From contig JAWDGP010000286.1 in assembly GCA_033675545.1 (NCBI GenBank), positions 1,114,001-1,178,000 of the forward strand: DNA of 64,000 nt. The letters run 5' to 3'. This document shows positions 27,707 through 57,496 of the stretch, in pieces. This DNA comes from Elysia crispata (lineage: Eukaryota > Mollusca > Gastropoda > Plakobranchidae). A program made the translations under genes and the position numbers. How positions within the stretch are numbered: the first letter of the stretch is position 1; each line of letters opens with the position of its first letter. Under the pieces are notes generated by a model. It worked only from the letters and a program-made list of their open reading frames with translations, was not told the DNA's origin and ran no database searches.

Positions 27707-30700
27707 CTTGGGGCATGTGTAAATGAATTCTTCTTTGCCTCTTGCTAACAAATGTTTTTGGTTGTCTTAATTCAAAGCTAGATCACCAATAATATAGTTT
27801 TGCCTTGAGATGGTTTACCTTGATCTATAGAATATTAAGTTGCATATGTATACATCTCAATCCCATCAAATTAGGAATCTTTTTCTACCAGGGATCCTGT
27901 TGTATCAAAATCAGAATTAAATCTAAGGTATTAAAAAAGTAAAAGAAAAACAGAAACCAGGACAAAATTTTGTTCATTGAACAGAAAAAAACCTACTATA
28001 ACATATGTTCTTACAGCCTCCTTAGTTTTTGAAAGTAAATAATGCTTTACTTGGTTAAAATTGGACAAAAAAAAAATGACAAGCTGAAAAACAAAACAAA
28101 AAAAGAGAAAAACATTTATACTTTTTTGGCATGCATACCTCCAGTGCCAGCAAGATTAAGTTGATTCAAATCACACAAAAAAGTTGTATAAAGAACTAAA
28201 ATGTTCAACAAAAATCAGGTGCAGGGAAATTTCGTGTTCAAAAACTTGGAAAATTGAACTTTCTATTTTGACAACTTCTTGTGTCTAATTCTTACTGACA
28301 AGGGACACTGAAACCGTTTTGTATGAAACATGTGGTTTAAAGGTACAAGTGGTGGTTTGGTAATGCTCTTATTTCCCATTTCCAAACATCAACACTAAAG
28401 TTGATGTAAAGCCATTGCAAAAAAAGGTTATATATAATTTTTAAATAATTTTAAAAAAGTTCTTAAATGAACAAGCTGGAGAAGCAGCATTATCTGTTAA
28501 AATATGTAAAAAATGTGGTAGCACCAATAAATCATTATCGAGCTTTCTTCAAGTACACAGGGCCATCTAAAAGTAAAAAAATCTCAGGTAGCCAAGGTTT
28601 TTCTATACTACTTTTTTGAAACACCCAAAAGTAAGAGAGGAGAAACATAAAAATTTCACAGACATGCAACTGATTTCTTTCAACACCCATTATTTTTTTA
28701 AAACACACAAAACTGAGTTTGGAAATGATAACTTATAGGAAGATCCTCAATATTTACTGCAAGAATGACAAACAAGCTGCAAGAACTGAATTACCTTATT
28801 TAATTCCACTTATTGAAACTATATGTAGATCATAAAATTATCAACAATTTATCTTTTGAATAACCTGAACAATAGAGATCTTTGCTGTTATCTTGAGACA
28901 AAATCAAAAAGACTTTTCTAATCATCCAGTTTTTCTTGTGATGAAACTTATTTGAATGAAGACACAATGTTCAAATCGTCTCTTTATCTCAAAATTAATC
29001 AGAACATGGAATCATAAATGACAAACAGGTTGGATCTTCATTTTTAGATAGGCTTGAAGCTTTAATCTTTTTGTTCAATTTAAACACTTTTATTCCATTT
29101 ACAATGGCACCATTAAATATTTTACATGTTGATGTAAAAAAAACAGATCACTCTCTTGATGAAAATGATCTTTTTAAACTTAATTTTCTTCAATGTCTGA
29201 CTCATCTTGATTAAAAAAAAATTGTACAAAATTATTTCGCAGATGTAATAATACTTCTTAGCCAAGATAACTTCGTGGTTTTCCCTTTTAAAAATTTTGA
29301 AGAACTAAACTTTTAACATGAAAAATGTCTGTATAAGCAAACAAAAAAATATAATAAGACTTTAAAATGCAGGTAAAAAGGCTCTTCATGTAATCTTACT
29401 ATATAAGATATACAAATGCTTTGCTATACACACACATACTTCCCGAACACAAGTCAGAGCTATATATAAATATATTTAGATGAGTATAACTGCCATATAA
29501 GACTTGTCTTTTCTCAAATAAAAGACAATTGCTGAACATACCATATCGATTATAACCCCCCAAAAAACAAAACAAAAAAAAGAAAAAAACAAAAACAAAA
29601 AAACAAACACAAGTACAAATATGTTTAAGAGAAAAATATATAGAATGATAGTATAAGCCCCTTTCATACTATCAATCATACTATCAAGCTCTCAGACTGA
29701 AGCATAAGGATAAGGAGGGATCTCAAGAAATGCAAAACAGCATATGTATTTTATAAAAAGCAAAAAGACAAAAAAGAAACTAACAGAAAAAAGAATTACA
29801 TAAGATGCCTTGCATAGATCAAATGCTCAATTTGCTGAAAAGAGAATGTAAAACTGTTGACTTTGTGAATGCAGGAAATCAATTTTCAGGCTAGTCATTT
29901 TGCTAAAAAAAAAAAGTCTGAAACATACCAGAATGTCACTATTATTGGTGAGCTTTAAAATAACTTCCATTTTAGCTTCTTCATTTGAACAATATCAAAA
30001 TATAAGAGAGAACAAACCCAAAATTTTAAACCTAAACAATTCAATGCAAATGTTGACAAAAAAAATAAGTTCACCATCATAGCAGTCCTAAAAGATAGCA
30101 AAAAAGAGAACGCAAATTATTCTTCACTAATCATTCATATCACCAAAAGCAAATTAAAGAAAAAAAGAAGTGTCACAACACAAATTCTAAATTTGATTAT
30201 AAACAAATCTGAACTCGTAAAACAGGATTTAAGTATGAACACCAAGCAATGGAAGTGGCACAGTGATAACATGAGAGATCATTCAAGAAAAAAAAAAAAT
30301 GTACATCTAACGTAAGAAGGGAAGCAAAGGCAAAGAAAATTTGTAAAGAAAATATTTGTATGTTTAACAAATGTAGAAATTAATAAACATTGTTGTTTTC
30401 TGCATTTGTCTGTAATGACTTCACAAATAAAAATGTTCATTGGAGAGGCAGAATGAGTAGCACAATTTTATATCACATAGATTCACCCTCTTTCTTTTTC
30501 TCATAGCCTTTTTATGGGAAGCTCAGACTACAGAGCTATCAATTTATGTTAATGGCAGAAAGCAACGAGTACGTTTAAAACATAATTATTTATAATAAAC
30601 ATATTTTACAAGATAACAGAAAACTTTATAAAAGGAAATATGAAGCAGAACAGCATGCTTATGACCATATCTCAGTATTTTTTAATCAAATTTGTTTATC

Positions 30701-33700
30701 AAAAGTCACTTAAAGTTAGGGACAATACAAAGCAGCAATATATAATTTTCAAGGAAATATGGCTCTCTAAAGCGTGTTTAACATTTCTTAATGATATACA
30801 GTTTTATCTCAAAGCATCCATTTTGCAAATTTTAAGTTGCCCTATGCACTAATGACTAAGGTCTTAAATGTGATTTTTGTAACATTCCTACCTCATTGGC
30901 TAGATGGATGAATGTTTCTGGTGATGTCTATAAGAAGAGACATAACAGAAAGAATACAAGAAAGCAAATTACGTTGCTACTGAACCGCTCATATTTTAAT
31001 CTTATGGTATTTCAAGCTCCCATAAATCATTTGGATTGTACCAAATGCATTTTTTTTTAATCATATGCTCAAAATTTTTGCCTCAACTCTTGAAATCAAG
31101 CCAGTGGAACATTTTCATTGACATTAAATTCTTTTAAGTGGTTCTAGTGAGGATAAAAAAAAAAAAGACAAAGAAAAGATTCTCATAGTTGCCACACTGA
31201 AACTTTACATCCACAAGCACACCTAGCCATAATTTCCTGTTCATCTATAAGCCAATCAAGCATTTTAATGAGCTTCCTCCATACATTTACAGAAAGTTTC
31301 AATATCACATCCCAGATGCGACATACACAAAATATCAATGAGAAATAATTTTGACACAAGTCTGAGAAAAATAAATATTCCTGGTGAACAAATAGGTTAT
31401 AAATGCACAACCTTATCTCATCCAGCATCCATGTCAATCAAAAATTGAACTTTTCCTGTTTTTGTTACATTCTCAAAACGTCTTCAAGGATAAAAATGTA
31501 CATGCATTCAACTGAAACTAAGCGACAAACAACACAAACAATAACTTATAAAAGAATTTCATTTTCATAACATTAAATCAGCTGTTAGTTCTTTTAGAAG
31601 AAGTTTTCCTCATAAAATCATAGTAAAAAACTTAAAACTTCAGTAAAAATTAGTTGCTTGAAATAATGATAACAAGTGCAAGAGAATACAAACCTTACAG
31701 TCTCAAAATATTTCTTAAAAACATAGCTGTCTCATTTGTCTTACACCTGGTGAAAATAAGTTGGTTTCACAGTTTTCACCTTTGAAAAAGTTGATGCCTA
31801 CAGCATTGAATTTTTATGAGTTCAAAAATAAAAAAAAATTGCTTGAAATTGTATGAGATCTCCTTGGGCCATAACTCTCACTAGGTTTCAGGATATTAAG
31901 AGGAGGAAAAAAATTAACTGCCATGTCAAATAAATTCATTTTTTAAATGGGGCTGAGTGCAATACATTCATTTCATGAAAATAATGTTCACACAAATTAA
32001 AAAAAAAATTCCAAAAGGAACGTTGAATTTGGAAAATTGGACCAGGATCATATACCTTAATGGAAGTGAAAGAAGATTTTTGAGGGAGAGAGAAAGAGCC
32101 TGTATAATGTTGGAGAGACAGTGTGAATATGTAAGGAATAGAGCAATTTTAAAGTAGCATGAGCATAAAAACATAACAAAAAGAATCAAATGAAACTAGA
32201 TTTTTAATAGAAAGATAAGTTGAGCAGGAAAAGCCAGTACTGAGCAACTGCACACTGGTATGGAATGCAATCTAATTTAACATTTTAAATGCAGTAAAAG
32301 CGACAGACTCATGTGGAATGAAAAGCAAATTGCGCCCAATTATATCAATACTAAAGAAATAAAAAAAAAAAGAAAAAATTAAAGGTGGCAAAAGGCAAAA
32401 AAAATATCTTGTGTATATTCTACATTTCTCATCATAATTGATGAAGCAAATGCAGTTAAGAACGAAGAGGTAATAAATGTTCCTCATATTACCCTATATT
32501 TTTGTTCTTCAGCTCATTCTGACAAAGGAAGCATTAATATACTTTATCACCCTCTCACACAATAAACTACTGTTTGCTTCTTGGCTTTAAATATATGGAA
32601 GACGTGAAGAATAGAACTGGTGATATAATATTCATTTTTATCTTACTCAAGAGTGCCTAATAATTAATATATGTTATCACTCATAAGAGACAAGCACTTA
32701 TAAACTGGGCAGAATGTATGCCTCAATCAAGTAATGGTAGGAAATCACCATATGGATCAATAGTCGGGTGTATTAGTTGGATGTGACAATACCGACTTCT
32801 TAAATGCAACCCTGAGTTGAGGAATCCACTTAAGAGAATATACCTTTTAGATCTTTGAGAACCATTTTATCTAAACCTAAAGCAAATGTTTTACCTAAGC
32901 TGAATTAGGAAAAGTGATATGACAAAAAAAGATCAGATTTAGCAAAATCTTTTGTCTCCTCCAAACTCTGAAAAAGAAAATAATAACTGGCCTATTTCAA
33001 AGTTGTATGCCTCCCACCCAAGTGTTGAAGACATATAGCTTTCAGATTTCATTGATAAATAGCAGACAGTTAAAAAGAGACAGGCTGCATCATAAAATGG
33101 ACATTTTTTTAAAGAAGAGACATACAGTGAAGCAACAAATAATCGCTAAATAACCTGATGAAACACAATTTCAATTAATCATATGAATTTAAATTGATAT
33201 ATTTAATATGAGAGACTCGATACACGTTCATGTGGTATCACTATAACCATCAAAGAATAAATAACTTATTTGCAAATATAATCATTTGTTTCCTCATCCT
33301 TTGATAATGGGCAGCAAAGCTTCTATAGATAGGTCCATGCAATTTGAGTTACATTCCTTAACCCAATGAGGTAGGAGAAAAAAGTTGAATTAGGAACACT
33401 GAACTAAAAAAAAATATAATCTTAATAAGCTAGTTTATAAAATAAGCTTAAAAAAAATCCAAATAAACAAACCACTCTCTGTTACATTCTAATGAACAAC
33501 AGCAATTAATATAAAGTAACCTATTTTTACAATCTATAAGCCTATCTTATCTAACACCAAAACTTTTATTTTTCCAAGTTAATTTTTCATCTCACAGATT
33601 TTAGAAACTTGATTCAAATGTTTTACTCCTACAGAAAGGCCCCTTCTCCAATGCTTTTGCCATATTGATTGATCCAACATCTCAATCCAAATGAATTTTG

Positions 33701-33890
33701 AAAGCTTCAGAGGTGACTATAATCAGCAATCATTCACATACCAATGTTCAGCCTCAAAATCACACCAGAAGAGAGGCAGATATATGAAACATCAAACACA
33801 AATAACTATGTTTCAGAGGACCATGAATAAATTCAAGTACAACCTTCCATGCTCCATACCCCAATCCAATCCTTTTCTCCAGTACTAAGC

Positions 33891-49398
<15,508 letters not shown>

Positions 49399-51655
49399 CT
49401 AATTACATTGGAGAAAGAATCAGATAATTATATTTTTAAATTACAATGCCATAACTACTAGTATAATTATCACAAAATCTCACTACATGTACAGAAACTG
49501 AAAAAAAAAGATAACTATTGTACAGTATTCAAGTGCTGAAAATGAAAGAGCAGCAGAGGTATCACTAAGTGGCAAACATTAATAATGAAAGATGCATTTA
49601 AAAAGAAGAGTAGGACTTTGTTTAAAATTTTCATATGACTTTTCCAGATAAATCTTTAAGACTATAAAACAAAAGGTTGCTGCAGAACTGCTTTATTACA
49701 TCTCAACTTTTGAGGTTCACTATTTTTGGTGGTCATCTCATCCTATATAATTTTTTATTTTCCATGCACAAGATTTGCTCACGATTCTCAGAGCTTTTGT
49801 GAGATGATACGAAAATCCCTAAGAACTCTAAAAACGTGACTGGCTGCTGCCAGTGGCTATTAGATGTATTCTAGCAGTCAGTAGTATCAAGTGGCTTTAT
49901 AATAATAATAATAATATTACGAAACTAAATTGCAAAACTAAACTCTTCTTATAATGGAGAAAGACTTTTGATAATGTTTATATGCAAGAAACCCAAAGAA
50001 AAGTGCATCTTATGATGTTTGTTGTAAAAGAGAGCTGTTGTGCAGTATGCAACAGTCCTTTTTCTTTACAGTAACTTTTCTTCTTCACAGTAACTTTTTT
50101 GCTTATAAGATACATATATGCATAAAAGTGTTGTTAATAGTCATTTTTCATCCAATTTCATTGAAATTTGCCAGTATATAGCGGAGATACATTGAATTGA
50201 TATAAAAGAAACAACCCAGCTGTAATTATTCATTGTATTTTTTTTACCCCCCTCTGATTAAAATTATTTTGCTACATTTATGCCGCAAAATATTATTTCT
50301 GTCTATTTTAGATCAATAATTTTCTATTCATTTATCAATTTGTTAAAAAAAAATGTTTGCGTTTTCTGAAGTTCATTCTATGACATTTTTATTTAATATG
50401 AAATTTTTCATAGTTATCTTTTAAAATTTTAATTCTAGGTTATGGAAACTTTGAAGGATGCACTAAAATTTTTGGACAAAATTTAATCAGCGAAACCCCT
50501 CCCACAAATCTGTATTTTAAGAGTTAATAATTGCTCTATAGTGATGTGGAATGTATTTTTTTTGTTTTGTTTTTTTTTTCAATTATATAAAATAGTTGAT
50601 TACATCCTCAAGATTATGGTATAAACTAAATATTTTCAGACTAAGAGTGTATTTTGGAGAATTTTAACAGAAATTTTATCACAAAGGAATAATCCTTTAA
50701 TAGGTGAATATGGATTCATACTAACATTCACAACAAACTTATGTATTACAAAACATTTATTACATTTAGTAGCTTCAATAAATTTTCAATCAGTGATCTC
50801 AGTTACTTCCTATACTCCACAACCAAGAAACTTCAAAGTTTGAAGGGCTTCATTAAATATATACGTATAACAATAATTTAACTTTGCTGTCTGAATACTT
50901 TAGATTTACATTATTATGGTCTATGTTTTCCCCCAAAATTTAATAATTTAATTTGTTTCAAAATCTAAATCTACCCAAGTCTACCTTTTATCTTGAAGAC
51001 CATGTTTAATTAAGGCCTAAATTTTCAATGTTGAGGCTTGCTTGGAAAAAAAGTATAAATGCGTTTAGAATAAAATTGACATGAAAATATCACCTTCCTG
51101 CTCAATCCAAGATGTTAATCTTTATCGGTCTCTGAAAATATATTAAAACTTACACTCTCCTATTTTATGTTAAAATTGAAATGTGTACAGGAACCAGCTA
51201 TCTTGTTTACAAATTTCATGCAATTTTTTTCTTTCAAACACATTATGCATAGAAAGAGTATTACTACACAGGATAAAGGTAAAATAGGTTTAGATTTTCG
51301 ATTTTCAAGAATCTATGCAAGACATAATCAGTTATTGTGTATCTGTTTCATCATGGAAAAAGCAAAATGTTTTGGAAAAAAACCAACAGGTGAACTGCTT
51401 TATCATTATAATAAATCTACACATTAAATCACGGTTTTCTAGATTGTAGATCTCTCTTACAGACTTTAAAAGCGCCAAAGAACTTGGCTTAAATTTTTGG
51501 GAGCCCTGTGTGAGCATCATGAATGCTACTTTATGATTTAAAATTTTGATACAACATTTAACATTCATATAAATATTAAATTTGGACTGCCTTTAACTGA
51601 ACGTATCCATGTTTTTCTTTTGGTTTGGTCAGGATTATCTTTCCTTCCTACTTTG

Positions 51656-51678
51656 TAGAGCCGCTCATAGCGGCTCTA
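51656..51678. repeat. GC-rich perfect hairpin, 10-bp stem
   Basis: TAGAGCCGCT, loop CAT, AGCGGCTCTA. A related word, catagccgctgtgag, follows at about 51702-51716. It stands out from the AT-rich surroundings. Confidence 0.85.
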
Positions 51679-52845
51679 TGGCAAGAGTCACAGAACACAT
51701 AGCCGCTGTGAGTGGCCAAATGGACATGTTCAGTTAAAATATCTTCAAGATTAAACAATTTTGTTTGAACTTGAGATAGAAGCCATACTCATCTCTTTAC
51801 TCAACATGTCACAACGTGTAATCAACTATTAATTTGTTTTTAAATTGGAGCGGCAATGTCCAGGTCTAGGTTAAAAATTCAGTCCAGAGTGAAATAACTG
51901 GCTTACATTTTCGGGTGACCATCTCTATCCTGCGTCTAAAAGTATGATTCTTTACAATAAAAGGTTTATAACATTTGCAGCAATATCGACTTCCTTTCAC
52001 ATCTCTCCAAATAAAACAATTATGTTTAAACCTAAGATTTAAAAACTGATCATCTCTAAACGAATTTGTCTTTCGTCTAAGAGGCATAGATCTACTATCT
52101 AGATCTAGACCCTAGATCTATTTTTTAAATGCCATTTACACATTTGAATACCAAAGATTCGTTTGAAACAAACGGCTAGAAAAACAGTATCTAAATTTAG
52201 ATATTTAGCCTAATCAATAGTGCATTTAAACGAAATATTCAGTAAAAGTGATTCTTATGTGAAAGCATCTCAGAGCATCTGATGGCTTATTCCCTCCCTT
52301 ATCTTTGCATGTTCAACCATGCATCTCTCTCCTTGTTTCAAGGGAACAACGGGTGTCACCGTCAAAGAAGACAGTTGGAGTGACGCTTCTAATTAAACAT
52401 GTCAATTTATTTTGCCGAAGTTTCAAAGATAAGAAGCACCAGGAAGTAAACTATCGGCGTCTTTTATTTAAAATTACTGGTAATCCTGTGGGTGTGTTGT
52501 ACTTCTGCACAGACCAACAGACCAATATTGGTGTAGATCAAGACTCACTTCCGTAAATGAAAGCAGAACTCTGCCGAATTAAATTCAATTCTTATATGGT
52601 CGTCTCCTCAAAACAGAAGATATTCTGAATTTCAAAATATTAAATAATAACGTTCCTTACTTTAAAGCTTTTACACTTCCGTCTCACACGTCAAACATTT
52701 AATGAATATAAACCGATGATGGAATGCAGGTAAACAAGATGATCGATTAGGTCCTGATCTTGATCTAGTGAAGGGTCGGGTTTGGTTGGTACGAAGACTA
52801 AAACCCTTCAACACGGTTTGAAGATCTCCAGTGGAAATGGCTGAT

Positions 52846-52855
52846 GTCACGTGAC
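52846..52855. promoter_or_regulatory. GTCACGTGAC palindrome (CLEAR/E-box type)
   Basis: A 10-bp perfect palindrome identical to the known TFEB/USF-type CLEAR core. It lies upstream of the cindr-like coding exons, about 3.4 kb from the SH3A exon. Its use as a promoter site is inference. Confidence 0.4.
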
Positions 52856-54066
52856 ATATGAGGCTCTACAAAGGATGAAGAAAAGTGAAAGTCACGAATA
52901 CCCTAATTATTGCCAACTTCCGAACAAGCCTCCTCTAGACATAGAAATTTAAACAAAAGACTCAATGGTCTAACAGACTGTTTTTGATGGACTCACAGAC
53001 GTTAAATGTTACACATTAATAATTGCATTGAAATGTAAAAGAAAAAAAAAGTATTAATTGACCTAGGATTAAATTTAGACCAATAAAAGGAAGTAAATTA
53101 AATTTTATCTAACTTAAGTGCGAGTTATGACTCATGGAATCCCCCTTGAGGTAGAAGTTCTAAAAATAAGTTAATACATCTACGTCATGCACCTTGATTG
53201 CCGATCCGAATGAGGGGGAGGGGGGCTGTTTTTTTTCTTCTTCTTCTTCCCCTCACAACGTGTAGAGAAAAGCTCTTTTCCTCGCACCTTCACATTTCAA
53301 ACATGTCGTTTCATTAGTCTGGGGACCTCATTGCTGCATTAAAATCTCTGGCGATGTTCGTATGAAAAAACAACAACCCAACCTAGTTGCATGTATGAGA
53401 CTATAATATAGGCCTATATTTATTTCATATGCAACTTATAACACTGACAATTCCAATGGACACATAAACATAAAATCAATTATGCTTGCTCTTGAAGAGA
53501 CAATACACGACAAAATCAATGCTAGGAACTGATCCAGAAATTATTATATTAAATTACAGAATGGGAAAAAAATTGCCGATGAGGTCAGGTGCAGTAGCAA
53601 CTTAATGAAGTTTATATATTTCTTACGGTAGGCCTATTTGTCTTTTCAGAGAATACAAACATGTAAAAATCGTTTGATGAACTTTTAAAAGATAGACCAG
53701 TTTATAGGTGAGGTTATTCAGTTCTTGTTAAATTAAAAAAACAAACCATTTTTTTCTCTCTAAATTTGCTTAATGTAGGATAACCATATAATGTCTCAAT
53801 TAAAAAAGAAAATGTTCTTATTTTCAGGACTACTGTTTTAGGTTTATATAACGCAACAAATATAGGCACCGGATAACGTTGAAGAAAACACTTTAAGTAT
53901 TAAGCTAAAATATTTTTTAAATAATTTTCCTTTCGTGCATTTTTAATTGCCGACTTAATTGTTAAATATAATCCAAAGAATTTAGACTCCTTTCCATCTC
54001 CCTCAGTTTTCTCCACCCTCTCCTTACCACCTCTCCTACTCTTCCTTTCTCTTTCAGTCTGCGTAT

Positions 54067-54141
54067 CTCTCTCTGCCTGCCTGCTTGTCTGTCTGTCTGT
54101 CTGCTGTCTCTATCTCGGTCTCTCTGTCTGTCTGTCTGTCT

Positions 54142-54205
<64 letters not shown>
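54067..54205. repeat. Compound (CTGT)n/(CT)n microsatellite
   Basis: Interrupted CTGT units pass into a CT array of about 25 units. Confidence 0.92.
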
Positions 54206-56417
54206 TCATCCCTCTGCCTGACTCTGTCTGTATCTATCTATTTATCTTGATTAGCTTGAATCTCAATTTCAAACAGACAAAGAATTAAGTCTAGCAGGAA
54301 GTCTAAATATTTCCAAGAACTGACCACCATTGGAAAGCAGTGGAAACAGCCCAAATAATGACCGTACCAAGCGCATTTTAGTACGAATCGTGGTGGATGT
54401 TGTAAATCCATGCGAACGCAAACCAAACATTGACCGCGACGTCGTTTGTAGCCTGGGTCTAGAGGGCAGCACTTTTTTTTTTCAGGCTGTACTGGAGGTT
54501 TTGTGAGCAAAATCTGTTGATAGCACAGATAAGGAGGATTGGAGCGGTTCTCTCCAGGTGGACCTGATGTTATGGAGAACCACCAAGACAGACACACATG
54601 AAATTAACAGGAGCTTTGAATAAATTTTCTTTGGTGCGGTGTAATCCTCCACGCCATTAGCCAGAAAAAGGAAGGCTGTCAAAATGTTGTTGCTAACACT
54701 AACAATTTTGTTGGAGCCATTGGGTTCCATGGAATTGTAAATGTGTGAACCATCTTACCTGATTAGCTTGAATGACAAGCACATACATTTTGCAAAAGTA
54801 TTTTTTTGCGAAAAAGCCATACATATTTGGCTACGAAGGCACATAAGATAAAGTTTGGATCCAAAGCAGCTCATGTTCTGAAATTTTTTTACGCCTGAAA
54901 AAATTATATACAAAAATATCGCACAGAAAACAATATTTTTCATAGGTACAGACTGGAGATTTAAGGAACCTGAATAATAACGTTTAGAGTCGTCACTCTA
55001 CGCAAGCAATTACATGACGACATCAATAGGTATTAGAGGCGATCTGGAGATATCAATGATTCAAGAATGACAGACGAAGTGCGAGAAAGTGTGTCAGGTG
55101 TAACTGTATGTAAACATTTGGCATGCTTCATATCAGAAGTAAATTCTGCAATTTAAGAGAGCTGACGTTTCTGACGAGATGATCGAGATATCAGAGGTTT
55201 AATATGAAGAGTTACACAAGAGTCGAATGGCCCAAAGAATCGCCAAACATTCGTGAGGAAAAAAAAAAGTATCCTACGTGCTATAAGCTTTCTCTATGAG
55301 CCATGATGTTTCTGCAATAGGACGGCGACAATGGACTGATGCTTTCCCGTATAATATGATTTCAGTATGCTGGTTAGGTTGGGGAAGCATTATTGCAGTG
55401 GCTAAAGCGATTTTTACCCTTTTGCAGAACAATCTGACAGCCAGTCGCACAGGCTAGCTTCTTAACTTTTGTCGTTTTCCATTCACAGTCTGATCCTACA
55501 TGAAAATCATCCTAAAAGATTTTGTTGATTGATTAATTACAAGCCCAATCCACCATAAGCGGTGATCATAGGACTGCGTCTCTGTGCTGAAGACATTTTT
55601 AAATTTGGCCTATTTATATCTTTATCTTTAAACTAATAATACTAAGGGTAAAATGAGGAACATTGGAACATCAAAACGTCTATTTATTGATTTCTTACAC
55701 TACTGTCAGGACAATATGTGCCACTAAAAAAAGGTAAAATATTCGTCTTACAGTCCAGGTAAGATCTCGCCAAGAATGCTCAACCCTGCCATGAAGATTG
55801 GCCCCTTGAGACTTTCTGACATGACCCTGTTAAGGCTCAGTGTAAAAGTTACAATACATACATACATACATATATATATATATATATGAATGTGTAATGC
55901 ATGAAAAATGTTTCTCTAATCTTGTGGAGTGCGCAAGTTATTCAAAATAGGTTGCCACACTGGTCAGCGATCCTCGTTGACAGCAAGGAGGTTCACATCG
56001 GCTAACTCTTACACCAAATCTTGAATGATTTTTACAATGAACAGAAGAAGAAATGGGCACGTATGAAATTAACTGGGTTTGGCTTAAAACCTTTTTTTTT
56101 CTTCTCAAGGCGCCTACTAAAAAAAAATAAAAGAGGATAGTTCTCAACTGATTTGCCGTCAATATAAGGACACGGTTATTTGTCGCTTTTGCATTGCAAT
56201 GATGTTGCAACAAAAGTAGGTATGGTAAATGGTAGGTGAACTTTAAGAATGTGGTTCTGGGTTAACTGAGTTTAGAATACTCATAAGCAAGGTTGTAATG
56301 AAATCAATAAACGGTGAATCTCTGGTGTAAATTGGAGTCTTTATCAAAGAACTTCAGGTGTCCGAGTAGTTCCAGAGGCTCTATCTTCTAAATAATACAA
56401 TATTCATATTTTAGAAA

Positions 56418-56565
56418 GGTATCAACCTTTAGTTAGAGGACATCATCTGAGATCAAACTCTAGAACAGCATGTAACTGCGGCTACTGTGGAGTGACAGTC
56501 AGTTGCTTGGCTAATACTGTTTCAGAGTTTGATCTCAGACGGGATCGTCTAACTGAATGATAGCT
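56418..56565. mobile_element. Small foldback MITE with roughly 45-bp inverted ends
   Basis: The left end (ggtatcaacctttagttaga, then catctgagatcaaactct) and the right end read on the minus strand (gctatcattcagttagacga, then cgtctgagatcaaactct) are imperfect inverted copies. They surround about 60 bases of unrelated core. No coding capacity. The family was not identified, and a clear target duplication was not seen. Confidence 0.6.
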
Positions 56566-56894
56566 TCAAAACACGCTACTTCTCGTGTTGCTAGATATAA
56601 ATAATGCAAGGTATGCAAGGCACTGAAGTCAGATGAGCTGCGTACCACACTATGTGGCATAAACATGATGCCTATAAAAAGTGCAACTTCTTTCCATTAT
56701 TGCACTTGTTTGGTCCAATTTCTGAAGAAATTAGCTTTAGACCATTCCCTAATTGAAAAGATTTTTTCAAGGGTAATGAGTTGATGCATGATCTAGCCAG
56801 CGTTTTTCTAAATTTTTGAATTATTCTTAATAAGGGGCAGTACTCATTCGCATATCCTATTATGTTAGAAATAAAATAAAGAAGCTAATTTGTA

Positions 56895-57247
<353 letters not shown>

Positions 57248-57496
57248 AATACACGTACCAATACACCACGATGCTCCCTAAAAAGAAAGAATCATGGGCA
57301 AGGTATTAATTTTTTACTTACCCTCCAAGAATGGTTTGCAATCTTCTTTAAAAAGATCTGAATTGCACCAAAAATAACCATGTAATCTTGAAGTACCAAA
57401 ACTTGTCATTGGACACACAGACACTTAGCGCGAACATAACGTTTCGGCCTGAAACTTATTATAATTTCAAAATTAGACTAAGAGAAGGCATAATAC

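Larger units (their letters stand above)
23423..33890. other. AT-rich desert between two convergent genes
   Basis: MARC ends on the left and the cindr-like gene ends on the right, so this stretch lies beyond two 3' ends and must contain both 3' UTRs. I find no further gene. Open frames such as the 89-aa one at 27304-27573 resemble nothing and lack splice context. A likely poly(A) word for the minus-strand gene is AATAAA at 33570-33565. A-rich runs around 29560-29610 and the hairpin at 27637-27706 are the only structured parts I noticed. Confidence 0.6.

Noticed and set aside
52305-52556. 83-codon plus-strand frame in a less AT-rich stretch
   Set aside because: It lies opposite the likely 5' region of the cindr-like gene and resembles no protein. 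Probably chance in more GC-rich DNA.
54238-54730. Overlapping minus-strand frames of 67-119 codons
   Set aside because: No family recognised. Three frames overlap and none shows a clear start or splice context. They could be a remnant of an unknown repeat.
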